A DNA stretch of 64,000 nucleotides, taken from positions 12,727,501 to 12,791,500 of the forward strand of contig JAJNNQ010000130.1 in assembly GCA_027886175.1 (NCBI GenBank). Direction: 5' to 3'. The stretch is from Phylloscopus collybita. Lineage: Eukaryota > Chordata > Aves > Passeriformes > Phylloscopidae. Under the pieces are notes generated by a model. It had not been told where the DNA came from and did no database searches. It was given only the letters and a program-made list of their open reading frames with translations. Positions within the stretch are counted from its first letter, which is position 1; the number at the start of each line of letters is the position of its first letter. This document shows, piece by piece, positions 1 to 11,552 of this stretch. The position numbers and the translations under genes are program-made.

Positions 1-740
1 TTTAAATCGTCATCTTATTAAACATTAAAACCATATTGCAATGCAGGAGTGGCAAGAAAGCCAGTCTAGCTTCACTTCTAGCCAGCTTATCTTTGGGCAT
101 AATCTTTTAAAAACTACACAAGGAAAGAAATATCACCAACATTCAGATCATCTTTAAACAAAACCCTAATATTCCAGATGTTGGAGCTAAAGCTTAAATT
201 TCAGAGCATCAAGGCTGTAAATTGTGGGAACCAAAGGAAAGCCTGTGGAGTGATAAAAAATACTTCCAGTGGAAACACATTAGAAATGAAAACAGAAATA
301 TAAACAGAAATCTTGCTGACCAGGTTAGTTTTTTGTTTGTTTGTTTGTTTTTCTTTTCACTTTCTGCCTTCTGTTGAAGTCTGGTATTGCAAAAAATATG
401 CCATCTGTATCTCTGTGCTTTATATTTGGTCCCAAAAGCACAGTCCAAGCATCTAGCTCTAAAATTACAGTGATGTTTAGGGTACGGATTTTCTACTCTC
501 CACTTTACATCCTATGTTTTCTAACAGAGGGCTTGGCTGCCCATAAACAATACAGTTTTACTGCAGAGGCTATACTGATTCATAAAAATACAAAGCCTGA
601 TACTTCCCTCCCATAGCCACTTGTAATTCCCTTAACTGTGTCATCAGTATCCTGTGGCAGGAGGCTAACAAGTTCATTATATACTATCACTGGCAAACAA
701 TAATTAATTTAAATTTTTAAATTAAAAGGAAAGTGTAGCT
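1..740. other. Noncoding AT-rich unique DNA with a short (TTTG)n tract
   Basis: No recognisable gene. A (TTTG)n microsatellite lies at about 328-352. The open frames here on both strands are under 100 codons, overlap each other and show no domain, so I treat them as chance. No transposon signature was recognised. Confidence 0.6.
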
Positions 741-843
741 TAAAAAAACCAAAACCAAACCAAAAAAAAAAAAAAAAAAAAAAAAAACCAACCCCCCCCC
801 CAAACAAACAAACAAACAAACAAAACCAAACAAAAAAAACACC
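741..843. repeat. A/C-rich low-complexity tract with A27, C10 and (CAAA)n
   Basis: The tract runs from AAAACC repeats into about 27 A, then ten consecutive C at 792-801, then (CAAA)n. Read on the minus strand it is (GTTT)n, G10, T27. It is the first of about 18 tracts of this composition in the window. The minus-strand frame across it is purely low complexity and not a protein. Confidence 0.9.
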
Positions 844-1361
844 AGACCTAAAACAAATGCAAACTGAACCCATATCAATCTAATACTTCTTTTATTCCCT
901 AGTAGCCAGCTCCAGGAGTTTCTTTGGTCCATTTCATGGTAATTTCTGACTTCATGCAATAAAAGCTTGTTGGTACTTAAACAGTGCTTTTGTGCTCGCT
1001 CAGGAAATCCGTTGTGCAAAAGTCAAGTATGACCTAAATATTATTAATAATTTGTTGTGATGTTGGGCAACATATGTTTGGCAAAGAGCAGGAGCAATAA
1101 GCTTTGAAGAGTCTATGTGTTTTGAGAGAGGATTTTTCACAGGTGCTGAAGCTGTGTGGGTCTCAGATGTTCTTAAGGATCTAAGACAACAGAACATCTC
1201 TCCAAACCATTAAATTCTGAAAAGCAAGTGAACAGATGTTCAGTCTTTTAATTTAATATTTCAGGCAGCTGTGTAACTTTACCCTGTTGGGGCTTTTTAA
1301 TTTTTTTTTTTCCACCCTTTTTCCCCTCTAACATTTAAAAACTAAGCTGGATTTAAGGTCA
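844..1361. other. Noncoding unique DNA ending in a polypyrimidine tract
   Basis: No gene recognised. At about 1300-1332 there is a long T/C tract followed by a CTAAC-like motif and then AAG dinucleotide contexts near 1344 and 1358. That arrangement would suit a splice acceptor for the GC-rich block that follows, but it is common by chance in DNA this T-rich. Confidence 0.4.
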
Positions 1362-1515
1362 GGCCTGATGACAGGTTGAGAAGGCTCTGGCAGCTGTTGA
1401 AATGTTTGCGACATCTGGCTCGGAAGGCAGGGCTCGCGTTTGCCGGAGCTGCTGCAGCGCCGTGTCCCTGGCATTGCCCCAGGAAGCTTCCCCTGGTGAA
1501 CAATCAAGGCACAGG
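1362..1515 (+). other. GC-rich island; possible small noncoding exon
   Basis: About 150 bp of distinctly GC-rich, CpG-containing sequence sits between T-rich flanks. It is preceded by a polypyrimidine tract and ends with CAG|GTAAAA (donor at about 1513/1514), a good vertebrate 5' splice site. A plus-strand frame is open across it but shows no known domain and runs straight into T/G low-complexity DNA. The block could be a lncRNA exon, a conserved element or chance. Transcript data would be needed to call it a gene. Confidence 0.25.
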
Positions 1516-1725
1516 TAAAATTTTCTGGGTTTGGTTTTTTTTTTCAGGTTTTTTTTTCATTTTTTTGTTGGTTGGCTTGGTTTTTATTTTTGTTTTTGTT
1601 GTTGTTGTTAGGGGTAGGGGTTTTGTTTGCTTGTTTGTTTGTTTGGGGGTTTTTTTGGTTTGTGGGATTGTGGGTTTTTTTGGTTGTTTTATTTTGTTCA
1701 TATTAGTTTGTTTTGTTTGGTTACG
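1516..1725 (+). repeat. T/G-rich low-complexity tract with several G-runs
   Basis: About 200 bp composed of T-runs, (TTTG)n, (TTG)n and runs of 3-5 G, including GGGGTAGGGG near 1611-1620, GGGGG near 1645 and two GGG groups near 1663-1674. Four or more G-runs on one strand could form a long-looped G-quadruplex. The 130-aa plus and 134-aa minus frames across it are strings of F/V/L/G or K/N/P/T and are artefacts of composition. Confidence 0.9.
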
Positions 1726-2036
1726 TCTTCTTATCTGCTTCCTAAATGTCATGATACCACCGATGTGATGAGAAGAACCATGAAACAAGATTGGGGAAAA
1801 AACTAATTGCAAAATCCTGTGGGGACAGGAGGAGGCAGTGTAAAGGAGTTTCTGGGGCTCACAGTGCCTTTGCCTGAGACAGTAACATCTGTTCATTTGT
1901 TGCCTCATGCTGAAGACATTTACCCATATAGAATTCTAGACATAACTAGGAAGAAGTTTATTTAAAAAAAAAAAGACCCTCCACATAACAAATGTCATTT
2001 TTAAGAAAAGCAGAGGCATTTTACCGGGGTTTCCAT
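1726..2036. other. Noncoding unique DNA
   Basis: Nothing recognised. An A12 run lies near 1963-1974. No splice or domain evidence. Confidence 0.55.
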
Positions 2037-2079
2037 TGCTGAGTCAAAGGAAAATAGTTTTAGATTGGGCAAAAAGAAG

Positions 2080-2125
<46 letters not shown>

Positions 2126-2255
2126 AGAGGGGTGAAACAATAAACCAGGTTGCCCAGACAAGTTGTGGTTGTCCTAACATTGGGACGTGTTCATGGTCAA
2201 GATGGATGGAGAATGGAAAGCAACCTGAAATGGGTGAGGATATCAGGTTTAAACC
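2037..2255 (+). mobile_element. CR1 LINE 3'-end fragment interrupted by a 41-T run
   Basis: CR1 is the dominant avian non-LTR retrotransposon; most copies are short 3' ends. About 2046-2080 resembles the CR1 stretch GATTTAGATT...AAGAAGAATT, and 2123-2250 resembles the following stretch: GGGGTGAAAC, then CAGGTTGCCCAGACAAGTTG, then a GTGTTCA..GTCAAG..GGATGG block and GCAACCTG. The short T-run that normally follows AAGAA is here 41 T long (2082-2122), so the homopolymer seems to have expanded inside the element. The copy is old and diverged, and it lacks the terminal ATTCTATG repeat. Family identity is from memory of the consensus. Confidence 0.7.
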
Positions 2256-3670
2256 ATATAAGTCATCTCAGAAATTAAGAAGAAAAGCAAAAGCATTTGA
2301 AGGTATCCCTTACAAAGCATAAGACACATTGTGCTGCTTTTGAGGGACTTATCACTGCAGTGGTAACAAGATGTGGCAAGATCTTCCACAGGAGTCAGTA
2401 ACAATATAATATTGCCTTTCTTCTTTCAAAAGCTTACAGGAAAACTACCTCCCAAACAGCATCTCTGAGAAAACTGGCACAGAACTTCTGATTTCTGGCT
2501 GATAGATCCTTAAGTCTCACTTGTTTCTGTGTTAAACACCTAAATAACTCTCAAAAAGGCATGGTTCCAAGTAAAAATCTCATGGAGGAGTGGTAAGAGG
2601 AGGAAGATCTGGAGATCCCTGGCCCCTCTTTAAAACTCTGTGGCTGAATGCAAATCACACAGTGCAGAGGAAGGATTGAAATCGTCACAGGCAAAAATTG
2701 CTTAAATTCTGATCTTTCAGTGTGAAATTCCTTTCTTATCTTCAGCACTGATAAGTGTCTCACCCAAACTGATGCTGTTATTACTATGCCATCAGTTATT
2801 TTCTGGATGGCTGTAAGTTGTCCGAATACCCTTTGCTCTTTTCGTTGTAACACTTTGCTAGCTGACCTTATTCCAAAAGGTGGGCCATGAAGCTTGTTCC
2901 TGCCCCAGGGCGAGCCAAAAGTTCAAAGTTAATATTTCCTTCATCTAATCAGACATATCAGTAACCATCCTTTCTACTGGGATTACTTTCAGCAGACCAG
3001 TTGGTTTTGACCATTTGCTCTCACAGCTTAGCCTTTCTGCAGTTACTGCAACTTGGGTGCATCCAAATCCCACCATTTCTGTGTTTGCTGTCATGCTGTT
3101 AGCCCACAGAGTTACTACATTTGTTTTGCCTACATTCCCATGCTTCCTTAGCTGCTGCTTGCTCCCTTTGCTGCTTCCTGTCACCCCAACTGTAAATTTC
3201 ACAGCTGTGCATGACAGGGATGAGCAATGGATGCAGACATTATATGTGTACTTCTTAAGGGATTCTGCTAACTCCTTGAAGACCTCAGGGTGTTTGTGAT
3301 CAGTATTCAGCAATGCTTCAGGCATTGTGATATCTGCTTTGCATTAAATCTTTGGCTGTGAGTTACACTGGCCATGGGACTGCCATGGCAAGCAGTCAAA
3401 GACCAGCCTTTCTGCAGCTGTTGCCATCTTAAGGTGATTTCTCCGTGTTTCCCATAACAGCATCACAGCACACATAGCTCATTCCAATTGTTTATCTGGA
3501 CTGGGATATCGTGTCTCTTTTGAAAGATGAACCTCAGCTCCTGTGCTTAGCTCAAACCCTCCGAGCAGATTCTACATGGGCTGTAGGGGTTGTCCTAATT
3601 TCCTATTTTACACCCTCAAGAAGAGTTTATTCACGTATGAGTTCAGCTAGGGATTTGTGGTTTGGTCTGG
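2256..3670. other. Noncoding DNA of mixed composition, no gene recognised
   Basis: Two minus-strand open frames (2551-2853, 100 aa; 2945-3325, 126 aa) and a 94-aa plus-strand frame overlap here. The 126-aa frame has ordinary protein-like composition with no low-complexity runs, but I recognise no domain, and the opposite strand is open across the same bases. I do not call it a gene. Moderate GC content suggests old repeat-derived or unique DNA. Confidence 0.45.
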
Positions 3671-3720
3671 ATTTTTTTTTTCTTTTTCTTTTTCTTTTTT
3701 TTTTTTTTTTTTTTTTTTTC
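3671..3720 (-). repeat. Poly(T) with C interruptions; poly(A) on the minus strand
   Basis: T10 and (TTTTTC)n lead into T25 at 3695-3719. On the minus strand this is a poly(A) tract 9-10 nt downstream of an AATAAA hexamer (plus-strand TTTATT at 3730-3735), which is the layout of a polyadenylated cDNA end. Confidence 0.85.
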
Positions 3721-4015
3721 TGGAGTAAATTTATTGTTTTGAAAAGCAAGAGCAGCATTTACATTTCCTTTACACCTGACAGAAAATTTGCACAGTCTGG
3801 TGGAAGCATCACTGCCCCTGTGTGAGGTGTGGATGTGTTTCTGCTCTGGCTCAAATACTCCTGCACGTTTTTTTGGGATGGTTGGTGTGGGAACCATGGC
3901 TGATCTCTCAATGCAGGACTGCACCAGACCTTTCCTGTGTGACACTGTAGCTCTCCAGATTATCTCTTTCTGCACTCCTAAATCAGCCTTCCTCAGACAC
4001 CTTTACCTATAGGAT
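3721..4015 (-). pseudogene. Possible 3' end of a polyadenylated retrocopy (source unknown)
   Basis: Reading the minus strand leftwards, unique sequence runs into AATAAA and then a 25-nt A-tract that continues as interrupted A-runs. This is what an inserted polyadenylated transcript looks like. I do not recognise the source gene. A 110-aa minus-strand frame crosses the segment but ends in poly-lysine from the A-tract, so it is not a real protein. No target-site duplication was identified and the upstream limit at about 4015 is arbitrary. It may instead be a chance A-tract. Confidence 0.3.
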
Positions 4016-4595
4016 TTATCAGTGACAATTGAGTTTTATCTCTAAGCATGTCACTCTCAGTATTTCCTGGCTCTCAATTTCATGCCTTTTGCCTCAATTT
4101 TGTTGCATGTTTTTATGCATGTGCTGTTCTTGGTGCTGGTGAGATGAGAACTGATATCATTCAGCATTTTGGGCTTGTTTCTTTGTGGTTTTATTTTTTC
4201 ATGGATGACCATATTTTTAAAGCATTCCTAAAGCCTTCTCTGGACTGGGAGTATTTTCAGTTTGCTTTGTTGATAACGTGAACTAAATCCCAGAATCTCC
4301 TGACCTAGTGAGTTCAGCAAAAATGCCTATTTTTCAAAGGTCTATCCTGTTTATGCGCTCCTCGGGATTTTGTGCTTCTCCTTTCAATTCTTTGTCTGTT
4401 CAGTGAGGGTGTGTGGATGGGAAGGCAACTTGCTGCTCCTGTCACTCCGTACTTTTTCTCTGCCCTGCTTTCCATGTTCCCTGCTCCATTTTTTGCTTGC
4501 ATCTAATGCAATTACTGTCTCAGTAAAAACAGAGCTGTTCTCTGCACCTGCCTGTGCTCACTCCCTCGGTGGCCTGTTTCTCTGGAGCATGGGTG
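4016..4595. other. Noncoding unique DNA
   Basis: Short overlapping frames only (up to 111 aa at 4370-4705), without recognisable domains. Nothing else seen. Confidence 0.5.
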
Positions 4596-5060
4596 TCAAT
4601 ACCATTAACATAAAGTCTAACTTAAAACTCCATTTTAGGGTAGTAAGAAAGGCTGCTAGGCCAACCAGGCAGCCCTTGAGCTGCTCTCAGAGAGGAGGCA
4701 CATAGCATGCTTGCTGGGGATTATACCTAAGTACATCTTGAGAGACCGTATCAGGGTAAAAAGCTAATCCTGCTTGCCTACAGGCCACACCTGAAAGGAT
4801 AACCATATCTCTGATGCTTAAAGCAGACTTAAGCACCTCCTGGAAATTAACCTGCTTTAGATTAGGGATGATCTGGTAAAGCAAATCTACATCAGCTGAT
4901 GTTACACAGAACTGAAGTTTTCTTGGTCTGTAATTAACGGGATTGTCATAAGCAGGAGAAATCCATAAATAAATGCAAGAACGTATCTGTAAAATAAGCC
5001 TGTGAAATTGCGTTGGATTTATTGTCGGTGTTTCTCTCCCAGTGCTGCAGCACATCATGT
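4596..5060 (+). mobile_element. Possible solo LTR fragment, family uncertain
   Basis: The block has moderate GC content. An AATAAA context lies at about 4969-4974, and roughly 50-90 nt further on come GCCTGTGAAATTGCGTTGGA and TCGGTGTTTCTCTCCCAGTG. I associate that R/U5-like arrangement with avian endogenous retrovirus LTRs. I could not find matching TG...CA ends with a target-site duplication, so the limits are approximate. The 123-aa minus-strand frame at 4687-5058 lies inside it and is probably incidental. Confidence 0.35.
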
Positions 5061-6231
5061 AAGGAAAACTAGATATTGAGGCAGGAAATCACAACAGGTG
5101 GGCACACACAAGCACACACGAGCCTTCTCTGATAGTATCACTTCCAGGGCACAAACCAAATAAAGCGAAGGAAAACACTGAGCACATTATAAGGAGAGGG
5201 AAAAATCCCCCTTAAAACAACAGGACTATTATCATAGTCACCACTTGTTATCAATTACAAGATAAATCAATATATTTGTAACAGTGCCACCTGGTGATAC
5301 CTGCTGCAATATTACATTATGTTATGCTTTTGGCATAGTTCTAAAATCAAAGTATTAATTTTCTGCTTCTTGCTTGTCAGTTTGTATTCAGAAAGTCCTT
5401 TAAAATCTTCAGTTAGATTTAGGTGGCATTTGCCAGCTTTTTCAATTAAATTTTGACCTGAGACTAATAATTTTACTGTATTTTATAAGAAAAATTATTT
5501 GAAGAGATTCTAGCAATTATTTTCTTGGAGTGTCAGAGTTTTATTAATCACACATTAGGGACTGTATCTGCATTAAATAATATTCAGAGTTTTTTCTACC
5601 TTGTGTAGCCCTCAATAAAAACAAACTCAGTTGAAAACTCTGAATTTATTCCAACAGTATGTGTCCCAAATGTGCTCTTCTAGTTTCTTCAAGTCCTCAG
5701 TGTAGGGCTAAGTTCCATAATTAAGCACCACACCCAGGTCAGTAATGTTTTTCCAAGAAAGTGGTGCAATTTTCCTCAGTCATAATAATAGCTTGGAACA
5801 TGATGTGGAGCTGTATGATTTGTAAAGCCGTGACCATAATCTCAAGAAAAAAATTAAGGAATAAGATTTCCACGCGTAACTCAGTAGCTGGTATTTGCCC
5901 TTTTATCCATAATAAACATATAAAGAGAGCCCACTAAAACAGCTTTGTTCCCTCTCTGTTCCTCCAAAAAAAAAAAAAAAAAAAAAAGAGTTTGGATTTA
6001 TTTTTCCTCATTTTTTTCAATGTTATGTGGCAATCTGGAAGAAGACTTCTCCCCAGGCATATTCCAAGGCAGGTATATTTAGAAAAGATTTAGCTCACTC
6101 TCAGTTGCTACTGGGAAGGAAGTAGAATGATGTATTCACAAACATGATTGCTGAATCCAGCAGAGTGATCCATCCATGTCAGTAGCAGAGCCCTTTTGCT
6201 TTTCCACGCACTTTGGAGAAGGTGTCTGGGG
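5061..6231. other. AT-rich noncoding DNA with an A22 run
   Basis: No gene recognised. A22 at 5966-5987 follows CTCTGTTCCTCC with no AATAAA just upstream, so there is no retrocopy signal. AT content is high throughout. Confidence 0.6.
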
Positions 6232-6285
6232 TTTTTTTGTTTGTTTGTTTGTTTGTTTTGGTTTTTTTTTTTTTTCTTTTCTTTT
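6232..6285 (+). repeat. (TTTG)n and poly(T) low-complexity tract
   Basis: T7, then (GTTT)n, then T14 and a CTTTT-rich tail. The F/C/V-rich plus-strand frame reading through it is an artefact. Confidence 0.85.
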
Positions 6286-8853
6286 CAGAAAATGTGTTGT
6301 CTGGGTTTTTTCTGTTTTCCTCTGTCTTTTAAGAAGTTTTTCTAAAGTTCTATTTCAGCCCTCTGTGTTTACCTTTTGCAATGGAGTCTCTCACTATTTT
6401 CACATAAACAACTTTCTTGTTATGGTAACTCTTTCCATGTTTAAATTCTTCTCATAAGGAGGAGATTGTTGATGGACTGTTGAGTTGACCAGTGTGGCTG
6501 GAGAGGAAGATTTTCTTCCTCCAATCCATGGTCACTGATGGAATTCTATAAATATTGAGGTCTGCAAATAAACCTGCCTTTTTTACCTTGGACTTCTCAA
6601 GTGATCTCAGTGTGTGAGTGTAGTTCTTTTGTGTTGTGCTGCACCATAAACATTCATGTAAGAACTGTTTATGTGTGAATTTCTTAGAAAGCCAACGGAA
6701 GTGTTTGTATGCCAACATTACAGACAAACACTTATGTATACAAGAAGTTCTTTCCTTCTTTTTTTTCACCCTTTTCCTACCCTTTTCTCATTTAGAAGAA
6801 TGAAACAAAAGTTAAGTCTATAAGGCAGCAATACAACTGGTTGCTCTTTTCATATTTGCTTAGTCTAGAATCTAGAGCTAATATACTTGTTTAATATGAT
6901 CCAGGAGTCATTATTTTCCACGGGATTTGAATCCTTTACTGGCTGAAATATGTTTTTTTGTCTAAATGTGACAGAAAATACAAACTGCAATACAGTTGTC
7001 AAATAATAGAAGGGCATTGCTGAGTGGTAGAATCATGAGCCCAGTTGCTACTTGAATAATTAGGAAAGCTGACACTTGAATAATTGAGAAAATTAAAACA
7101 TTTATAAAAAGCAGCCTGCTACCTGCAAAATGAAAGATAAGTGTAACAAAAATTAATAAAGTCACCATGTTGAATGATGATGTGCAGTGGCAGTATTTTA
7201 AGAATTTTTATGTCACGTTAAGGCAGAGAGCTGTTTCAGTTCTATTCTTGGTGTTCCTAATTATCAATCTGAAAAAAAAAAAGGCACCAAAAAAAGTACC
7301 AGCAAACAGAAGTTAAATTTGGAGTGCTGGGGCACAAAAGTCAACAATAGTGCTGGTTTACTGCAAATAGATATGTAGAAATATCAGTTGGTGGTAACAG
7401 AGTCCCATGGACTACTAGAACAGGCTTGTAACTCCCCTTTTGGATGTAATTTTTCTGTGTGGAGATATTAGCTCACATTTCTATTAGGGTTTGGTGAGCT
7501 GGAAATCCATGGACTCCAGCAAATTAATGCACAAATTTATTTACACAAAGAACACTTTGACAGCTTTTGAGTATTTTTTATAAAAGGTAGGGTAATGCTG
7601 CTTATAGTCAGATATGTGAGCCAACCTCTGCAAGAGTTAAATTAAGCAACAGGTTTTGAATCCCAAAATAAAAGCATTTGTCCAGCATTAGGATATTTCA
7701 GAGCAAAACCTTTTTCTGGAGTAACTGATCCTGGGGCCGAACCGAGCCATCACGTCAGTAGGAATTGCACCTTCATATTTCAAAAATAAAGTGTTATTAA
7801 ATCTTTCTAGAAGTAGACACTGTAGCTAAATCATTACTGAGAAACCTAGTGTTGCAATGGAAGCACTGATGCCCACTTTAACATGGGCTGTTTCCTACTA
7901 GCATGCAATCTAATTAAGCTCACGTATGAGAAATGCCTTCTAAATTGAGACAGTTCCCTGCCCACAGAGTTAACGTAATTTTTTACCTTGGAGGTGAACT
8001 GAAATGAGAATAAACATTGCAGCTGCTCATCTGCTCAGCTATTTCCTTGGTGAACACTATCAGGACCCCAATATTAAAATAACTCTGAAGAAATTTACGC
8101 ATCCGGAAGTTCCTCATTTATTTTATTCTGGAAAATGCAAAGGCCACTGTGCAGTGCTTCCCATCCTCCTTTATATCTGTTGTGACAAGGCAAGGCTCTG
8201 GCTTTTTTTTTTCACTTCAGCAGTTACAGTTACTGTTAGCTATTTCACTCTGGTGACTTGAATTACATTCGGAAAACCTATTTTCTGTAGATGTGTGTGC
8301 CTGTGCTTGCACAGAGGGAAATACATTTCAATGAGGAAGTATTTGAACTGGTTATAGCAATTAAAATACAGAGGAGAAAAATTAAACTGTGTGTGGCGTT
8401 GCTATGGAAAGATTATGGTGTCAAAAGGGAAGCACATACAGCACAATAAGAAAGAAAAAAAAAAACAAGCAAATCATTATTGGTAGTCTCTGTTTTATAC
8501 AAAGATGCACAGACACCTAAGCACACATAATGTAACTTATTTGACATGTTGTGACCAGTAAATAAAATATAAAAAATGCCTTTGACTGCAAAGAGAAGAC
8601 CAGAAAATAAATGGTCTACTTGTGAGATTGTACTTTTGGCACTTGGTATGTGAATTTCACACCAAACATCCATAAAATCCCCCAAACAAACTGATTTTTT
8701 TTTTAAGACCTCCTAATTGTGTCAAATTTTGTCAAATTCCTTGTTTACAGGAAGTTAAATAACAAATATCTGTGATCTGAAGTTCAGGAAAATCTCAGAG
8801 TTCATCAGAAAGAGTAATCGCCTTCAAATTTCTTAATTCTTCCACATCCTGGA
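6286..8853. other. AT-rich noncoding DNA, no features recognised
   Basis: About 2.5 kb without recognisable genes or transposons. Open frames are short (62-105 aa), on both strands, with no domains. Short A/T runs at 7271, 8200 and 8690 only. Confidence 0.6.
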
Positions 8854-8884
8854 GGAAGGAAGGAAGGAAGGAAGGAAGGAAGGA
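8854..8884 (+). repeat. (GGAA)n microsatellite
   Basis: About seven near-perfect tetranucleotide units. GGAA arrays also present tandem ETS core motifs, though that is incidental without further evidence. Confidence 0.95.
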
Positions 8885-10350
8885 ATTAATTTATTTCTGT
8901 CCCAAATACCTGAAGTACACACCCTGAAAAATTCACACTGAGGAAGGATAGACATTTGCAAAAGAAATATTTGAAAAAAGAGCTTTTCTCCATTTGTAGC
9001 AAGGGATAGTAAAATTTTGAGTACCTATATCTCTATATTTTCACTAGTTGCTATGGCAGTGAAGATCCTATGTTTCTAGCTTTGTTTTCTTTTTGAGCAC
9101 CAGTGTTCTTTAACATTAGAAGCATAACCATCTGTAAGTTTTAAAGGAGGAGGAATACAGGACCCTGTCACTGGAGAAACTCCCATGTCAAGCAGGCCTC
9201 TATGCCAGTTCAGGGATCAGGGACACAAAGAGTGGAGATTACTTATAGCAAAAAATGACATCTCTAGAGGAACACCTCCTTGCTTCAGAAGACCTAATTT
9301 CAATCTATAGCCAGAGCCCGTCCAGGTGATTAAGATAAATGATGTCTTCAAATATTTTGTGAAAAGTTAGATTTCATATTACGGTTTATACCATGGTTAA
9401 ACACAGAGATTTTATTGAACCAAGAATTCCAATAATACAGGTATAATATTGAAGCTGACATATACATTAGCTTTGTGTTATTGATGCTGTGGTTTCTATT
9501 TCTTTGCACCTTGAATGTAATGTGAATATCAAATATAAATTCAGCTGGCATCAATTTTTCAAATTGAGCACAAGTTAAAAATCTAAACCTTAATTTATTT
9601 TTCTAGGTTTTCTATCTTTGTGAATAAGGCAGGCTGCTCTTCAGAAAAACATTACATAGGAAGGTGGCTGTACCAACAATCTCTTTAGAGGCAAGAAAAG
9701 CAACCTCATTTTACTCACGCTTCCCCAAACATGGATGGAAGCACCTGTAATTCATAATAATCAAAATATGATTAAAATATGTCATGTTCCCTTTAAATTC
9801 TATTTCTGCTTCAAATGGAGGCAGAAATCGAGTTAAAACCAATTTTTGTTCAAAATTGTGTGTACTTGGAGAAGATGGAGAAATTCAGCATATGGTGCAT
9901 ATGGATGGAAAGAGAACACCTACCACAGCCTAATAAACAGAAATGAATTGCAGGATATCAATTGTATCCTATATTCATATATACATATATACACACATAT
10001 ATGTGTGTGTGTGCATGCATAGAATTAGACATATAGCTACATGAACTCCTATACAGGTTTTCCCCTTTTCAAGTCTGCTCCCTGCAGTGAGCAACAATAA
10101 AAAAAAAATCAAATTAAAACAAAACAAAATAAATAAATGCATAAATTAAAGTAAAATTGTCCTTCTGTATGCCTGACATTGTAAGATCCTAAATTTGCTA
10201 GGTATATTATTGATACTGAAGAAATTTGGTTCCCTGGTGGCTTTGGTAATAAAGTAATAATAGTAGCCTCACAAGGTTCTACATAATACTTTTTGTGGTC
10301 CTAAGTCTGTATGGTGTCACCTATGGGTTACTAACAAAAGCCCAGAAGTA
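8885..10350. other. AT-rich noncoding DNA with a TA/CA microsatellite
   Basis: No gene recognised. At about 9976-10016 alternating purine/pyrimidine sequence (ATATACAT..ACACACATATATGTGTGTGTG) forms an imperfect palindrome. Confidence 0.6.
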
Positions 10351-10440
10351 AAACAAAAACAAAAACAACAAAAACCAAACCAAACCAAACCAACCAATCA
10401 ACCAAACAAACAAAAAACCCAAACAAACAAAAAAACACCA
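10351..10440 (-). repeat. A/C-rich low-complexity tract
   Basis: (AAAAC)n, (CCAAA)n and (CAAA)n units with little other sequence. It is the minus-strand form of the T/G tracts seen elsewhere. Confidence 0.9.
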
Positions 10441-11488
10441 CCACCTTTTCATTTAACCTCCAGAAGTGCAGGGAACTCCATTTTTATGAATAAGGACGCA
10501 TGTACAATGTCAGAAGCATCTGAGGGCGTGCTTACTTAAAAATAATCTTCTCCCCTTAAAAGTCCAAAGTCCACAGCTGTGTTTGATACCCACTCTACCT
10601 AAAACATCAAGGTGTGCATGTTGCATACAAGTGAGGAGCCCCTTAGCCCTCTGGGGCAAGCAAGCTTCACAGTTTCAGAGTTCTTTGTCAAATGCATCTC
10701 CAAACACTACCAGTTTAATAGGGAGTAGAGCCATAGGGTCCTGGAAACATAGAATGTCTCATTTTTTCTAGATAAAATAAGATTCATTAAAATTTCACTG
10801 AGTATTGGAAATTGATATTAAACTCTTTAACAGAGCAAAAATCTGCTTGCAATTGCATTTTTCCTAATATGCTTGTTTCCCCTTTGGTTTTCATTGTTGT
10901 TAAAAAATTATTTAAATTTTATACATGTAATTTACTTGTTGTTTCATAGGTTATGTTTTCCAAATGCAATCATTGTTCACATTCAGTTAGGCTTTATAAA
11001 AATCTACCTACCATTCACGTCATCCTTGAAACAAGCATGTGTTTCAAGCACATGCCTACACATCATCTTCATTCTCCCTACATGCTTCTCCCTTGGGATA
11101 AGGGGTCCATTCATAAAGTGGAGTTTCCTATTCTGAAGGAGTGGGATGTGTCAGCTTTTTGTACCACAAAAATTAAAATCCCTTTCTCATGGCAATCTGT
11201 AATCTGACATGCTTGCAGATACCCTGTCACACCCTTCCGTGCACACTCCTGGTCTTCTGTTGACAGTCATATTTACTTCCACTTACACAGCTTCACTCAT
11301 TGCCCTCTTACACTGAATCAAGCTTTGTGCTTGGCTGTTCACACTGAATGAAAGCCATTCTTTGCCTTTTAAACTTTTTTATTTGTAACTGTTGCTGCTT
11401 CTTTATTCATATCCTCTGCTTCACACCTCCGTCATGCATTACCTCAAGGTATTTTCAGCCTTAAAAAATTCAGACCTGATTTAGGGGG
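10441..11488. other. Noncoding unique DNA
   Basis: Nothing recognised. Two overlapping plus-strand frames at 10873-11207 (87 and 84 aa) lack domains. Confidence 0.55.
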
Positions 11489-11552
11489 AAGAAAAAAAAA
11501 AAAAAAAAAAAGAAAAACAAACAAACAAACAAACAAACAAACAAACAAAAAC
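11489..11552 (-). repeat. Poly(A) followed by (CAAA)n
   Basis: A20 at about 11492-11511 is followed by a clean (AAAC)n array of about nine units. The minus-strand frame here gives an F/L/C/V-rich artefact peptide. Confidence 0.92.

Noticed and set aside
1504..1908. 134-aa minus-strand frame rich in K, N, P and T
   Set aside because: It is the translation of a T/G low-complexity tract.
5966..5987. Retrocopy end at the A22 run
   Set aside because: No AATAAA within a suitable distance upstream on the plus strand; a simple homopolymer is enough.
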